Origin: Salmo trutta
Lineage: Eukaryota > Chordata > Actinopteri > Salmoniformes > Salmonidae
DNA: 64,000 nucleotides
Assembly: GCF_901001165.1 (NCBI RefSeq)
Contig: NC_042960.1
Coordinates: forward strand, 17,786,456-17,850,455
Reading direction: 5' to 3'
Notes under the pieces: generated by a model
Told to the model about the DNA's origin: nothing
What the model saw: the letters and a program-made list of their open reading frames with translations, nothing else
Database searches by the model: none
Position numbers and translations under genes: made by a program
Shown here: one piece after another, positions 45,515-57,790 of the stretch
Layout of the letters: the number at the start of each line of letters is the position of its first letter
How positions within the stretch are numbered: the first letter of the stretch is position 1

Positions 45515-48180
45515 TCAGCGTCTGAGTTATTCTCTGTTGCTGTGTTGTGTTCTACTTTGCTGCTCCGCCTAAGGGAAGGATCATTGGCCTCCTTGCGAGT
45601 GGTGGTGTTCAGTCGATGTCTCAGTGTCCCCTCACTGAGTCCCTCGGGCACTTATCTTCTCCCTTGCTCTCTCTCTCCCTCCACCCCCTCTACACACACC
45701 TCCTCTGACAGAGACAGATTCTATTAACCCGACCAGTGAATTGTCCTTAACTCTGACTGGCAGAGGAACGGCCAGACACGTCACTTTTTTTTCTCTTTCT
45801 TTTTTTCTTTCATCAAACAAGTTTTCTGTTTCTGTTACATTTGTGACAGCTAAGCCAGCGGTGTAGAACAACGGTGAAAGAAAATGCCTCATGACAGATT
45901 GACAGATGCATTCCCCCGAGGATTTAAGAAAAAATATGATACTTTTTTTTTCTCACTTTTGTGACTGTTCTCGTTTGCTGGAGCTTTAGCCTTGATAAAG
46001 ATCCCTGTGGTATTCCGTGGCATTATCATTACCATTCCATGTTGTATTATGGAGGGAGAAGATTAGCATTACATTTTGAGTGATGCAGTGGGCCTACGTA
46101 GTAAGGGATCGGTTTGAAGAGCTGAGTGTGGCACCCATGGGAGGAAGGGATGTTTGGGGTTCGCCTCAAATCCCTCTATCCTCATCTCTCCGGGCATTCA
46201 ATTAGTCTCATGCTGGGGATGATGTGGTGCCGACCTCTAAGTCAAACTCAGCACTAACTCAGCCACTTTTATTTGCAACTGACCCAATTACGTACTGCCA
46301 ACCTCGTGACACACTTTTATACTTTTCCTCTCTCTCTTTCTCTCTCTTTCAACTCTTTTTTTCTTGTTTCTTCACTGTTCATGATGAATGGTTGCTTGCT
46401 TTTTAGGATAAATGACAGGTCAATGATTAATAGTACGCTCTCTTTCGCTCTTCCTTCCCACCCCATCTTTTGCCTTCCACGCACTCACTCTTTTGTTCTC
46501 TCCCTCCCTCTTTTCCTTGTAATCTGGTGTATTTTTTTCTAAACCTGTGTTAGCCCCATCAGCATATTTCCATAAATAAACGAGTAGAGCGCAGGGGGGA
46601 AGCATGGCCCAGAGGCAGGGCAGTGGACATGTGCAGTATGGAGGGATGGATGGAGAACGGGATGAAGGGAGAGAAGCCAACTGCTTCAGAATGGAGTGTG
46701 AAGGTGACTGCGGAAAGACGTAGAGGGGGACATGGAGAAAGAGGGAGACGGTAGGAGAGAGAGAGCTACAGTGTATTAGAAAGGAAGAGACAGACAGACA
46801 GACATTGAGCCACAAATGGGAGAAGAGAGCGAGATAGAGATTAAGGAGAAGGAGGAATCAAGAAGGGAATGCCGAGACAAAGCAACAAAAGATGACGTTC
46901 AAAGGTTTTTAATTAGGTACGATCCGCGAGAAAGACAGGAAGGAGTGGTAAAGGAAAGCAAATGAAGGCAAGGCCATCTAAAAAGATGGAGGGATGAGAG
47001 CAGGAAGAAGAGAGGAGGGAAGGGGAAGGAGGAGAGGGGAGATGAAGAGACAGTGTGATGTGGCTGGGTGTTGTGGCCAACGCCCGATGGCGGTGCCGTC
47101 CTGTTGTGGTTAATGAGGCAACGTTGCAGGTAATTAGCTCTCAATATGGCATTATCAGTCACCAATAACGAGACGCTTCATTATGCTCAACCCACCCAGC
47201 ACACTTACCGAAGGCGAAGCACCTCATCGACACAAACACAAATCTGTAACTACAAACACCCTTACACACAACATCAGTTTCGGCCCTGTCTTCTTACTTG
47301 CGAAGGCATTTCTCTCACCAGATAATCAATATTTCCACTTGAAAAGCACTCGAACACTATACGAGGCACAATAACCTCTTGAAAAAGCAACAAGAACTGG
47401 GCTTGGCCTGTCTTTGCACCACAGCCTTGAGGCAAGAGTGAGGCAGTGAGCTGCAATAGCAGATTTCCACTTTAGTAAACATTTCAGTGCCAAGGTACAC
47501 AGTCCACCGGGAGCTGACTGATGCATGTAATGTGACAACATTGTTGCTACCCCATTTCTTTTTCAGGTGGAAAGGAGGGTGTTTACTCACTTTACAAAAG
47601 GCAGAATGCTAAATTAGGGCTTTGTTTGGCCGGACTAAGCATATTTGAGCGTGGCGAGGTTCGAATAGCGTTGGGAAACAGTTCACCTGCAAAGAGCTCC
47701 CTTACTGCGCCAGTGCTTGGCAAGAGAGGGCGGTATAGGACGACATTGCAGTAGAAAAGGTAGGATAGAGAGGTGGTTCCAAAACGTTTCCCTTCGCTGA
47801 CTGCACGGTAAGACGAAAGAACATGTTTGGCAGCCCACCAGTAGGCTAACGCAATTTTCCAGAAGAAGAGAGGTCTGACGTTCTGCATACTTAGCTATCT
47901 CGCACTCCACTAAATTGATGAAGGTCATTTGAGCGAGGACTTACATAAATGGAAACTTGCACTGACATCATGTATACATTTCTGCACCATAGCACAGTTT
48001 AGTCGGTTGCTCGGTAGCCTAGATTCCCATGCATCTAGCCTACTGTGTTACAATTTTCCGGAAATGCATTTAAAGCCTTCTGACTGATGCTGAGGTAGCA
48101 CCTCAAAGACCAACACTGGTCCACAGACCACCATTTTGGGAAGCTCTTTTAAGACATATTGTACCGTCAAACAATATCAA
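45515..48180. other. Intergenic, no gene identified
   Basis: Short frames only. GA-rich and CT-rich sequence appears at 46320-46360, 46590-46860 and 46980-47045. Nothing with splice sites or familiar residues was found. Confidence 0.45.
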
Positions 48181-51100
48181 ATCAAATCAAACCAAATGTA
48201 TTTATATAGCCCTTCTTACATCAGCTGATATCTCAAAGTGCTGTACAGAAACCCAGCCTAAAACCCCAAACAGCAAGCAATGCAGGTGTCGAAGCACGGT
48301 GGCTAGGAAAAACTCCCTAGAAAGGCCAAAACCTAGGAAGAAACCTAGAGAGGAACCAGGCTATGAGCACATGGCCTAGATGTGCAAATGTTCATAAATG
48401 ACCAGCATGGTCAACTAATAATAATCATAGTAGTTGTCGAGGGTGCAACAAGTCAGTAACACAAGAGTAAGTGTCAATTGGCTTTTTCATAGCCAATCTT
48501 TGAGTGTATCTCTACCGCTCCTGCTGTCTCTAGAGAGTTGAAAACAGCAGGTCTGGGACAGGTAGCACGTCCGGTGAATATGTCAGGGTACCAGCAGGTC
48601 TGGGACAGCAGGTCTGGGACAGGTAGCACGTCCGGTGAACAGGTCAGGGTTCCATAGCTGCAGGCAGAACAGTTGGAACTGGAGCAGCAGCACGGCCAGG
48701 TGAACTGGGGACAGCAAGGAGTCATCAAGCCAGGTAGTCCTGAGGCATGGTCCTAGGGCTCAGGTCCTCCGAGAGAGAGAAAGAAAGAAAGAGAGAAAGA
48801 GAGAAAGAGAGCATATTTAAATTCACACAGGACACCGGAAAAGACAAGAGAAATACTCCAGATGTGACAGACTGACCCTAGCCCCCCGACACATAAACTA
48901 CTGCAGCATAAATACTGGAGGCTGAGACAGGAGGGGTCAGGAGACACTGTGGCCCCATCCGATGAAACCCCCAGACAGGGCCAAACAGGTAGGATATAAC
49001 CCCACCCACTTTGCCAAAGCACAGCCTCCACACCACTGGAGGGATATCTCCAACCACCAACATACCATCCCGGGACAAGGCCGAGTATAGCCCACAAAGA
49101 TCTCCGCCACGGCACAGCCCAAGGGGGGGCGCCAACCCAGACAGGAAGACCACATCAGTGACTCAACCCACTCAAGTGACGCACCCCTCCCAGGGACGGC
49201 ATGGAAGAACACCAGCAAGCCAGTGACTCAGCCCCCGTAATAGGGGCAGAGGCAGAGAATCCCAGTGGAAAGAGGGGAAACTGGCCAGGCAGAGACAGCA
49301 AGGGCGGTTCGTTGCTCCAGCCTTTCCGTTCACCTTCACACCCCTGGGCCAGACTACACTTAATCATAAGACCTACTGAAGAGATATGTCTTCAGTAAAG
49401 ACTTAAAGGCTGAGACTGAGTCTGCGTCTCTCACATGGGTAGGCAGACTATTCCATAGAAATGGAGCTCTATAGGAGAAAGCCCTGCCTCCAGCTGTTTG
49501 CTTAGAAATTCTAGGAACAATTAGGAGGCCCGCGTCTTGTGACCGTAGCGTACGTGTAGGTATGTACGGCAGGACCAAATCAGAAAGATAGGTAGGAGCA
49601 AGCCCATGTAATGCTTTGTAGGTTAGCAGTAAAACCTTGAAATCAGCCCTTGCCTTAACAGGAAGCCAGTGTAGGGAGGCTAGCACTGGAGTAATATGAT
49701 AAAAAATGTTGATTCTAGTCAGGATTCTAGCAGCCGTATTTAGCACTAACTGAAGTTTATTTAGTGCTTTATCCGGGTAGCCGGAAAGTAGAGCATTGCA
49801 GTAGTCCAACCTAGAAGTAACAAAGGCATGGATTCATTTTTCTGCGTCATTTTTGGACAGAAAGTTTCTGATTTTTGCAATGTTACGTAGATGGAAAAAT
49901 GCTGTCCTTGAAACAGTCTTGATATGCTCTTCAAACGAGAGATCAGGGTCCAGAGTAACGCCGAGGTCCTTCACAGTTTTATTTGAGACGACTGTACAAC
50001 CATCCAGATTAATTGTCAGATTCAACAGAAGATCTCTTTGTTTCTTGGGACCTAGAACAAGCATCTCTGTTTTGTCTGAGTTTAAGAGTAGAACGTTTGC
50101 AGCCATGCACTTCCTTATGTCTGAGACACAGGCTTCTAGCGAGGGCAATTTTGGGGCTTCACCATGTTTCATTGAAATGTACAGCTGTGTGTCATCCGCA
50201 TAGCAGTGAAATTTAACATTATGTTTTCGAATGACATCTCCAAGAGGTAAAATATATAGTGAAAACAATAGTGGTCCTAAAACGGAACCTTGAGGAACAC
50301 CGAAATGTACATTTGATTTGTCAGAGGACAAACCATTCACAGAGACAAACTGATATCTTTCCGACAGATAAGACCTAAACCAGGCCAGAACTTGTCCATG
50401 TAGACCAATTGGGTTTCCAATCTCTCCAAAAGAATGTGGTGATCGATGGTATCAAAAGCAGCACTAAGATCTAGGAGCACGAGGACAGACGCAGAGCCTC
50501 GGTCTGACGTCATTAAAAGGTAATTTACGACCTTCACAAGAGCAGTCTCAGTGCTATGATGGGGTCTAAAACCGGACTGAAGCGTTTCGTATACATTGTT
50601 TGTCTTCAGGAAGGCAGTGAGTTGCTGCGCAACAACTTTTTCAACATTTTTTGAGAGGAATGGAAGATTCGATATAGGCCGATAGTTTTTTATAATTTCT
50701 GGGTCAAGATTTGGCTTTTTCAAGAGAGGCTTTATTACTGCCACTTTTAGTGAGTTTGGTACACATCCGGTGGATAGAGAGCCGTTTATTATGTTCAACA
50801 TAGGAGGGCCAAGCACAGAAAGCAGCTCTTTCAGTAGTTTAGTTGGAATAGGGTCCAGTATGCAGCTTGAAGGTTTAGAGGCCATGATTATTTTCATCAT
50901 TGTGTCAAGAGATATAGTACTAAAACACTTTAGTGTCTCCCTTGATCCTAGGTCCTGGCAGGGTTGTGCAGACTCAGGACAACAGAGCTTTGGAGGAATA
51001 CGCAGATTTAAAGAGGAGTCCGTAATTTGCTTTCTAATGATCATGATCTTTTCCTCAAAGAAGTTCATGAATTCATTACTGCTGAAATGAGAGCCATCCT

Positions 51101-51630
51101 CTCTTGGGGAATGCTGCTTTTTAGTTAACTTTGCGACAGTATCAAAAAGAAATTTCGGATTGTTCTTATTTTCCTCAATTAAGTTGGAAAAATAGGATGA
51201 TCGAGCAGCAGTGAGGGCTCTTCGATACTGCACGGTACTGTCTTTCAAAGCTAGTCGGAAGACTTCCAGTTTGGTGTGGCGCCATTTCCGTTCCAATTTT
51301 CTGGAAGCTTGCTTCAGAGCTCGTGTATTTTCTGTATACCAGGGAGCTAGTTTCTTATGACAAATGTTTTTACTTTTTAGGGGTGCAACTGCATCTAGAG
51401 TATTGCGCAAGGTTAAATGAGGGAAGCAAAGTTGTAGCAGTGACGAAGCAAGGACAACTAAGTTTCGGACAGAGTAGCAAGGAATACAAAGTTGGAACAG
51501 TGACGAAACAAGGCCAACTAAGTTTCGGACAGAGTAGCAAGGAATACAAAGTTGGAACAGTGACGAAGCAATTACAACTAAGTTTCGGACAGAGTAGCAA
51601 GGAATACAAAGTTGGAAAAGTGACACTTCG
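48181..51630 (-). mobile_element. L2-like LINE, long but frameshifted
   Basis: Minus-strand frames run in order from 51626 to 49360: LDAVAPLKSKNICHKKLAPW, the linker RALTAARSSYFSNLIEENKN, the RT with IIKNYRPISNLPFLSKNVEK, LQSGFRPHHSTETALVKVV and LLDLSAAFDTIDHHILLERL, then VPQGSVLGPLLFSLYILPLG, FHCYADDTQLYISMKHGEA, and the C-terminal LDYCNALLSGYPDKALNKLQ to LLKTYLFSRSYD. Two frame changes, near 50340 and 49820, break the product. The 3' UTR of about 1.2 kb ends at 48181 with repeated ATTTG units. The endonuclease is missing upstream; the 5' side is replaced by 60-bp tandem repeats. It is clearly the same family as 400-3967 and far better preserved. Confidence 0.93.
51424..51620. repeat. 60-bp tandem repeat at the LINE 5' edge
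   Basis: Units of CAACTAAGTTTCGGACAGAG followed by TAGCAAGGAATACAAAGTTG and GAACAGTGACGAAGCAAGGA repeat three times at a 60-bp period, with a diverged fourth unit at the LINE side. Because 60 is divisible by three, the minus-strand LINE frame stays open and reads SLFQLCIPCYSVRNLVVIAS three times. Confidence 0.92.
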
Positions 51631-51632
51631 GT

Positions 51633-51755
51633 GAATCAATCAATCAAATGTATTTATAAAGCCCCTTTTAATGTCAGCAGGTGTCCCAAAGTGCTATACA
51701 GAAACCCAGCCTAAAGCCCCAAAGAGCAAGCAATGCAGATGTAGAACTCTGTAGA
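51633..51755 (-). mobile_element. L2-like LINE, 3' end only
   Basis: AATCAATCAATCAAATGTATTTATAAAGCCCC, CCAAAGTGCTATACAGAAACC and AGCAAGCAATGCAGATGTAG match the 3' terminus of the L2-like family on the minus strand. It starts two or three bases after the tandem repeat ends. Confidence 0.85.
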
Positions 51756-53372
51756 ACGTTGCAAGGGAGATGAGTTTGGAGGAGCGATACAGTCATCCAC
51801 AATAACCAGGTAACTGCAACGTTTGTAACCTGAGGGTTAACAAAAGGACAAGCTCAGTGGTTAAGTCCATCAAAGGTCTACCTGAACAAATGTCAGCTTG
51901 TGAACCGGTGGCTCAAAGAAAGAGTTCCCCCGAAAGATACACTGAACGTTTTCATTGTTTACGCACAACACGACTACCCCGACAATGTAATTTCACGCCT
52001 CTGTCCTCAAGACAGTGACTCGGTCACGCATCTCAAAGTCTAATCCAGACATATTTAGCAAGATAATCACCCGTCTTATTGTATAATCCGGCGAGGCAGA
52101 GGAGGGGGAAGGTAGAGGGGCAGGAGGGGAGTTATACTCCTAATCTATATCAGTCAACACGTCCGCGCCAAACGGTAACGACTGGACTTGTCAGAAAAAG
52201 GGGGGAAACTCTCTCTCTCTATTTTTCTTCCTTTCTACTTCTCGCTGCATATTGAAGGTAAGGAGGATCGAGGACGGGGAGGAGGTCAAGGGCTGTTGAC
52301 CATTGGCCAAATTGTGCTTGTGTTTGTTTGCTTCAATCGATCGGCTAATCAATCGATACATTTATCCATTCGTCAATAGGACTTAATGTGTTGTAGCCCT
52401 CTTTGGAATTTCTCCAGAGAGTTTGGGCAGTGCGAAGTGTACGGTCTGAATGGAAAAGAACAATTACTGGTGGTAACAAACAGGAACTGACGGACAGACA
52501 GGATGCCAGCAGATACCAGGACAGAAGGCACTGAAATGACAACCGCACAGGAGATTGATTGTGTGAGATGCGAGACGGCGGTGTACGGGTGGAAATGACA
52601 AGATGTAACCATTGATAGGAGGATGACAGGGCAGCCGGCGGACAAGAAAATCCACTCATCTCCCTCTCCTCTTCTGGACCCCCAGCTCCCCCCTTCCCTA
52701 AACGGTAACGAAGGGGAGTCTGATTTCTGAGTCGTGACACAAAATCGGTGGTGGAGATCGATAGGAAGAGGAGGAGGCAGCCAGGCCTATTGTACCGTGG
52801 GTTGTTTTAAGACATTGGACGAGAAGAGAGTAGCTGAGCCATCTGGGCATTGATCTTCTTTCGAATGCAGATGAACAGCAAGGGAACAGGAGGAATGTCA
52901 AAAAAAACATAGGGAAAAACACTGGAGAGAAAAAAGGACAAAGGATGAGACCCTCAGCTAACCGGTTCTGGATCACAGCCGGTCTGTGACATCATCCGCT
53001 TTAACTCCCCCCCCTCCCCCCGGTCCTCCGTTTCATTATTTCAATTAGCGTGATTAGGATCTGAAATTGCTTGTGTCGACTTGGTGATTGACAGCGATTG
53101 GCCACTTAGGGAGCAGCTCATGCTGTCTCTAATGGCTCATGTAGAAGTGTGTGTGTCTGTGTCTGTATGTGTGTGTGCATGTGTACGAACGTGCACGCGT
53201 GTGTTTGTTTGTTTACCCTGATGGGTACTTTGCTCATTCAAGAGGAAAGCTGTTCTTGAGGCAAACAACAGTTAGGCCTATTGTTAACTATGAATGCGCC
53301 ACCATGGAAATTGTATCAGTTTAGCTGTAGGTGTGTGCGCAAGCCCCTCATTATCTTGGAATCCATTTTGTA
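51756..53372. other. Intergenic, no gene identified
   Basis: Unique-looking sequence with short GT and CT stretches. Frames up to 131 codons on the minus strand at 52345-52740 have no recognisable domain or flanking splice sites. Confidence 0.45.
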
Positions 53373-53547
53373 CAGTGGAGGCTGGTGAGGGGAGAACGGT
53401 TCATAATAATGGCTAGAACGGAGTGAATGGAAGGACATCAAACACATGGAAACCATATGTTGGATGTATTTGATACCATTCCACTGATTCCGCTCCAGCC
53501 ATTACCATGAGCCCATCTTCCCCAATTAAGATGCCCCCAAAGTACTA
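53373..53547 (+). mobile_element. CAGTGGAGGCTG-type MITE, copy 3
   Basis: It begins CAGTGGAGGCTGGTGAGGGG right after TA, and carries the internal palindrome AAACACATGGAAACCATATG and GATACCATTCCACTGATTCC. The right end is degraded after CCCCAATTAAGATGCC. Confidence 0.82.
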
Positions 53548-54524
53548 TGATTTTGAACAACAATTATACAGACAATATGGCACTAACTACCAAATACCAG
53601 CCAACTGCTCACACATTCCTATTTCTAGTTGTTTTCAGTCATTCCCTGAACCAACTATGAGAGAGGAACAACTGTTATGATAGGCTAGATGGGTGAAACG
53701 CCCAGAGAGCTCGAGGAATTAGTAGGGAGACCAAAGATGATCTATAATAAAGATAGCCGAGTGACTGCTCTAACAATGGAAATACATGTCCTCAATGATT
53801 GAAGGCAGGCGAGATCAGGTGGGACCATTCTAGCCAATGAGAGGGCAGATACGCGTGTAAGCAACAGGCGCGACAAATTATTTTTTTCTCAAAGTTGCCA
53901 GAATGCATCCAGTTATATCAGTACATTTGTAACAGACTAAATATTTCAAAACTTCTATTCGATCAAATAAGCCTCACGTACTTGCTCATAGGCCTCCGTA
54001 CAAAAATGGCTCGTCTCACGCGGACCGATTTTGGGAGGAGTAAATCTTCTCGCTTCCTCTCTGGGGAGACAGCATGCTCAGAGAGTTGCAATCAGTACAC
54101 ATCACCTGCGTGCCGCTCGCATTGCCGCTTTCGCCGGAGACAGTCTCTCTCCTGTAATATTGCCGGACTGAGAAGGGGGTTCTGGTTTGCGTGGAGAGGC
54201 ACATTAGGTGGTTAATTGTAATTTATAGGGCCTACCTGTTCTGCTTGTCTCATCTCATTATGATCTGTGGTCTCTAGGGAGGAGAAGGCAGACTAATGCT
54301 GTCTTGTTGGCGTGCGTCTCTGCACTTCGCGCGTCTTCATCAACATTCGTACAACGTATGTTCAAACGCGAGGCATCAGGCACAACTTTATGAGCATCTG
54401 AGATGGTCGGGGGTGTAAAGGTGTTCTGTTTGACGTGTCCGTGTGAACTGTCTGAGAGGCAGTCTTTCATCCTGGGCCCTAGTTCTGACAGCACAGTGCG
54501 ATGACAAGGCATTCAACGTGCAGC

Positions 54525-54620
54525 CATAAGTCTCTCTGTCTTCCTCTCGCTCTCTACCTCCCTCACGCTCTCTCTTTCTCTTCTGCGTCTCTCTCTTTCT
54601 CTTTCTCTTTCTCTTCCGCA

Positions 54621-54660
<40 letters not shown>

Positions 54661-54735
54661 GCATCTCTCTCTCTCTCTCTCTCGCTCTCTCTCTTCTGCA
54701 TCTCTCTCTCTCTCTCTCTCTCGCTCTCTCTCTTC

Positions 54736-54779
<44 letters not shown>
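54525..54779. repeat. CT array with periodic TCTGCAT
   Basis: Runs of (CT)n are punctuated by CGCTCTCTCTCTTCTGCAT about every 45 bp, at least three times. The minus-strand RERERER frames are products of the repeat. The array begins exactly at the 3' end of the neighbouring LINE. Confidence 0.95.
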
Positions 54780-54781
<2 letters not shown>

Positions 54782-56340
54782 ATTTGCTTTATTGGCTTGA
54801 CGTAGCAATGTACATATTGCCAAAGCTTACTTTGGAGATTTACAATATTAACATCATTCAAATAATAATAATCAAGATGGTCAACGGGACAACAGTAACA
54901 ACAATAATCAAGGGTCAGAATAACCATACATTGTAAAATAACAATAACAATGGCATAGAGGACATGTGCAGGTCGGTTGGTCTGTCAGACACTGTCCCTC
55001 ATCTTATGGCAGACAGCAATGTATAGCGCTGCCAACCCACAGCTCTCTGCGTCCTCCCCCAACGGGACGGGTAGTCTATTCTCATCAGAGAGGTCTTTGA
55101 AACCTTGAATAAGTGTTTGAAATTTGGGGAAATGACACTCTAATTGTTTTATTTATATTTTTTTTACATTTTGTCAGGAAATGCAGCTGTCTGTAGTGCA
55201 GTGGTTGCACAGCCTTTCCTCTACAGGGAGCCAGGTTTCCCTGTGTCTACCCTTCTCAATGGCAAGGCGGTGCTCACTGAGCCTGTACTTTGTCAAGGTT
55301 TTTCTGAGGTTTTGATCAGTAACCATGGTCAAATAGTTTGCCACGGTGTGCTGTCGATTTAGGGCCAGATAGCACTGCATTTTGCTTTGTGCTTGTGCTT
55401 GTGTTTCCCAATAAGCAACGTAGTTTTGTTTTGACTGTGTTGTAATTTGTTTTATTCTGATTGATTGGATGTTCTGGTCCTGAGGCTTCAGTGTGTTAGT
55501 TGAACAGGTTTGTGAACTCAGCCCCAGGACCAGCTGGATGAGGGGACTCTTTTCTTTGCTCAGCTCTTGGCATTACAGGGCTTGGTAATGATATGAGAGG
55601 GGGTAACTGTATTTTAGATGTTTCCAAAACTTAAATGGTATTTTTTTAGTTTTTATTACTAGTGGATATTGTCCTAATTCTGCCATGCATGCATTGTTTG
55701 TAGTTTTCCTCTGGACATGAAGGAGAATCTTATTTGAACTCTGCATGCTGGGTTTCAATTGGGTGTTTGTCCCATTGGATGGACTCTTGTTTTGCAGGTG
55801 GACCCCACACCTCGCTGCCATAAATTGCAATTGGTTCAATGACACATTCAATTCATTTTAGCCAAACATTTTTTTATAGGTATTTAAATTTGAATTTGTT
55901 ATTTTAAATGGCGTAGAATGCCCTGCATGCTTTCTCTCTCAGTTTATTCACTGCCTCATGAAAGTGTCCAGTTGAGCTTATTTTTAAACCTAAGTAATTG
56001 TAGTGTGTGCCGTACTCTATATATTTTGTACTTCCCTGAGGTCTGGATCTTCTCTGGAAATCATTATTTTTGTATTTTTAGGGTTTACTGCCAGGGCCCA
56101 GGTCTGGCAGTACTGCTCTAGCAGGTCCAGGCTCTGCTGTAGGCCATGTGCTGTGGGTTACAGCAGGCACAGGTCATCTGCGAAGAGCAGGCATTTAACC
56201 TCTGAATTGGGAAGGCTAACACCAGGGGCTGAGTATTTTTTCTAGAATAGTGGCCAATTTGTTGATGTAAATATTGAAGAGTGCAGGGCTCAGATCGCAA
56301 CCCTGGCAAAGGCGTCGCCCCTGGTTAAAGAATTCTGTTA
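54780..56340 (-). mobile_element. LINE of another lineage (I/Nimb-like), degraded
   Basis: On the minus strand from about 56330: an RT remnant with LPNSEVKCLLFADDLCLL (FADD at about 56165-56180), then LQQSLDLLEQYCQTWALAVNP, a broken middle part, and at 55573-55700 VQRKTTNNACMAELGQYPLV and KFWKHLKYSYPLSYHYQAL, the usual C-terminal signature of this group. The 3' UTR runs to 54780 and ends CAATAAAGCAAATTGG before the (AG)n tract. There is an extra in-frame stop within the RT and several frame changes. The clade name is an inference from the FADD and TTNNAC motifs. Confidence 0.8.
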
Positions 56341-56374
56341 TTTTCCTCTCTCTCTCTCTCTCTCCCTTCCTCAG

Positions 56375-56425
56375 CATGTCTCAGAAAGGGACAAAAAAGG
56401 GAGGAGCGCCCTCACCCAGAGCGAG
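56375..56425 (+). CDS. Candidate coding exon A of an unidentified gene
   Basis: A pyrimidine tract (CTCTCTCTCTCTCTCCCTTCCTCAG) leads into this 51-bp segment, which is closed by a consensus donor GTAAGTGAG. An ATG at 56376 opens MSQKGTKKGGAPSPRA plus two bases of the next codon. The segment could be a first coding exon with the ATG as initiator, or an internal exon beginning at 56375 after the AG. I do not recognise the protein. The basic, Gly/Lys/Ser-rich composition would suit a flexible N-terminal tail. Support comes from the splice sites and from exact phase agreement with the next exon. Confidence 0.6.
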
Positions 56426-56542
56426 GTAAGTGAGACCCACCCGCAAAGATAACAGTGATGACACAATGGCAAAGATGATAATGTTGACAAAGATGAAGTC
56501 AGACCTTTTTGTCCTATTCTCCTTCTCTCTGTCCCTTAACAG

Positions 56543-56705
56543 CACGTCATCAAACACCTCCTCTGGACATGGGACCCCTGGGCGCCCCGCGCTCCGCCAG
56601 CCCAAGTCAGGAGAAAATGGCAACAGCTCCAAGAGCGGCAGGAGCCACAGCCAGGGCTCTGTAGCAGCCGTCTACCTGTCCTACCTCAACACTCTCTTTG
56701 GACAG
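56543..56705 (+). CDS. Candidate coding exon B of an unidentified gene
   Basis: A 163-bp segment lies between acceptor TGTCCCTTAACAG and donor GTCAGTAAC. Its first base completes the serine codon left open by exon A, then 54 codons follow: TSSNTSSGHGTPGRPALRQP, KSGENGNSSKSGRSHSQGSV and AAVYLSYLNTLFGQ. The Ser/Gly-rich linker turns into a more ordered hydrophobic end. The exon ends in phase 0. No stop occurs across the joined 71 codons. Codon choice here is unlike the LINE remnants on both sides, and no transposon protein I know reads like this. Downstream exons are not visible before the LINE at 56890, so the gene probably continues across a transposon-filled intron, perhaps beyond the window. 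Confidence 0.65.
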
Positions 56706-56889
56706 GTCAGTAACACTGTCGCCTTTTTATACCTCTGGGGTGATTTACAGTTTTGATGCAACGCAACCTGGACACAGATCCATAAACCAACTGAAAATGA
56801 ACAACAACCCTATTTCTCACACCTCAATTCCCTTCCCTCAACCCTAAGCTGACAAGTATATATCAGAGAATTGGCAACAACCCCTACTC

Positions 56890-57790
56890 AATACTGACTC
56901 TTAGCATAGGGGTCCCCCAGGGGTGTGTCCTCAGCCCTCTGCTGTACTCCCTGTTCACCCACGACTGCGCGGCTTTGCACGACACCAACTCCATCATCAA
57001 GTTTGTTGACGACACCACGGTCGTAGGCCTGATAACCAACAACGACGAGTCAGCCTGTAGGGAGGAGGTAAGTGAACTGGCATTGTGGTGCCAGGACAAC
57101 AACCTCTCCATCAACGTCAGCAAAACAAAGGAGTTGATTGTTGACTCCAGGAAACAGATCCACATCAACGGGACTGTTGTTTTAAGTTCCTCGGTGTCCA
57201 CATCACCAAGGACTTGACATGGACCAACAACACTACCACTCGGCAAGAGGGCGCAATAGAGTCTCTATTTCCTAAGGCGGCTGAAGGAATTCGGCATGCC
57301 ACTCCGGGACCTCTCCAAATATTACTACTGCACCATTGAGAGCGTCCTGACCGGTTCCATCACGGCCTGGTATGAGAATTGCTCCGTCCACGACCGCTAG
57401 GCCCTCCAGTGCATCACTGGGACCGTGCTCCCAACCATCCAGGTTACTTACTCAAAACGGCACATGAGGAAGGCCCGCAGCCATGAGCTGTGCACTCGCA
57501 TGGGGCAGATGGTATGTGTGCTACACACACATCAAACTGATGCCACCAGACTTATTTTGATTGCTAAATACTGCACAATTGAAGCAATTGCCCCCCAATC
57601 ACCCCTTCTCCAATACACGTGTAAATATTATAAATTGTGCCTTCCTGTATTATACTCATGATAAAATTGTTATTCTATTTTACTGAGCCATTTACTTTAT
57701 GTTTGTATTCTTATCTTGAATTGTTTCGTATTGTTGTTGCATTGTCAAGAAGGAACCTGCAAGTAAGCATTTCGTTGAACGGTGTATACC
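56890..57790 (+). mobile_element. LINE (Rex1-like), divergent 5'-truncated copy
   Basis: The plus strand encodes GVPQGCVLSPLLYSLFTHDC (about 56909-56968), NSIIKFVDDTTVVGLITNND (FADD changed to FVDD), EEVSELALWCQDNNLSINVS, then after a frameshift LKEFGMPLRDLSKYYYCTIE. The 3' UTR ends TAAGCATTTCGTTGAACGGTG. It is related to the copies at 25671 and 42535 but much more divergent, with stops in the C-terminal part. Confidence 0.82.

Noticed and set aside
51424..51620. CRISPR-like direct repeats
   Set aside because: The 60-bp units are contiguous without spacers, lie in a vertebrate LINE context and have no cas genes.
54388..54927. 179-codon RE-rich minus-strand frame
   Set aside because: It is the translation of the CT microsatellite and flanking LINE tail.
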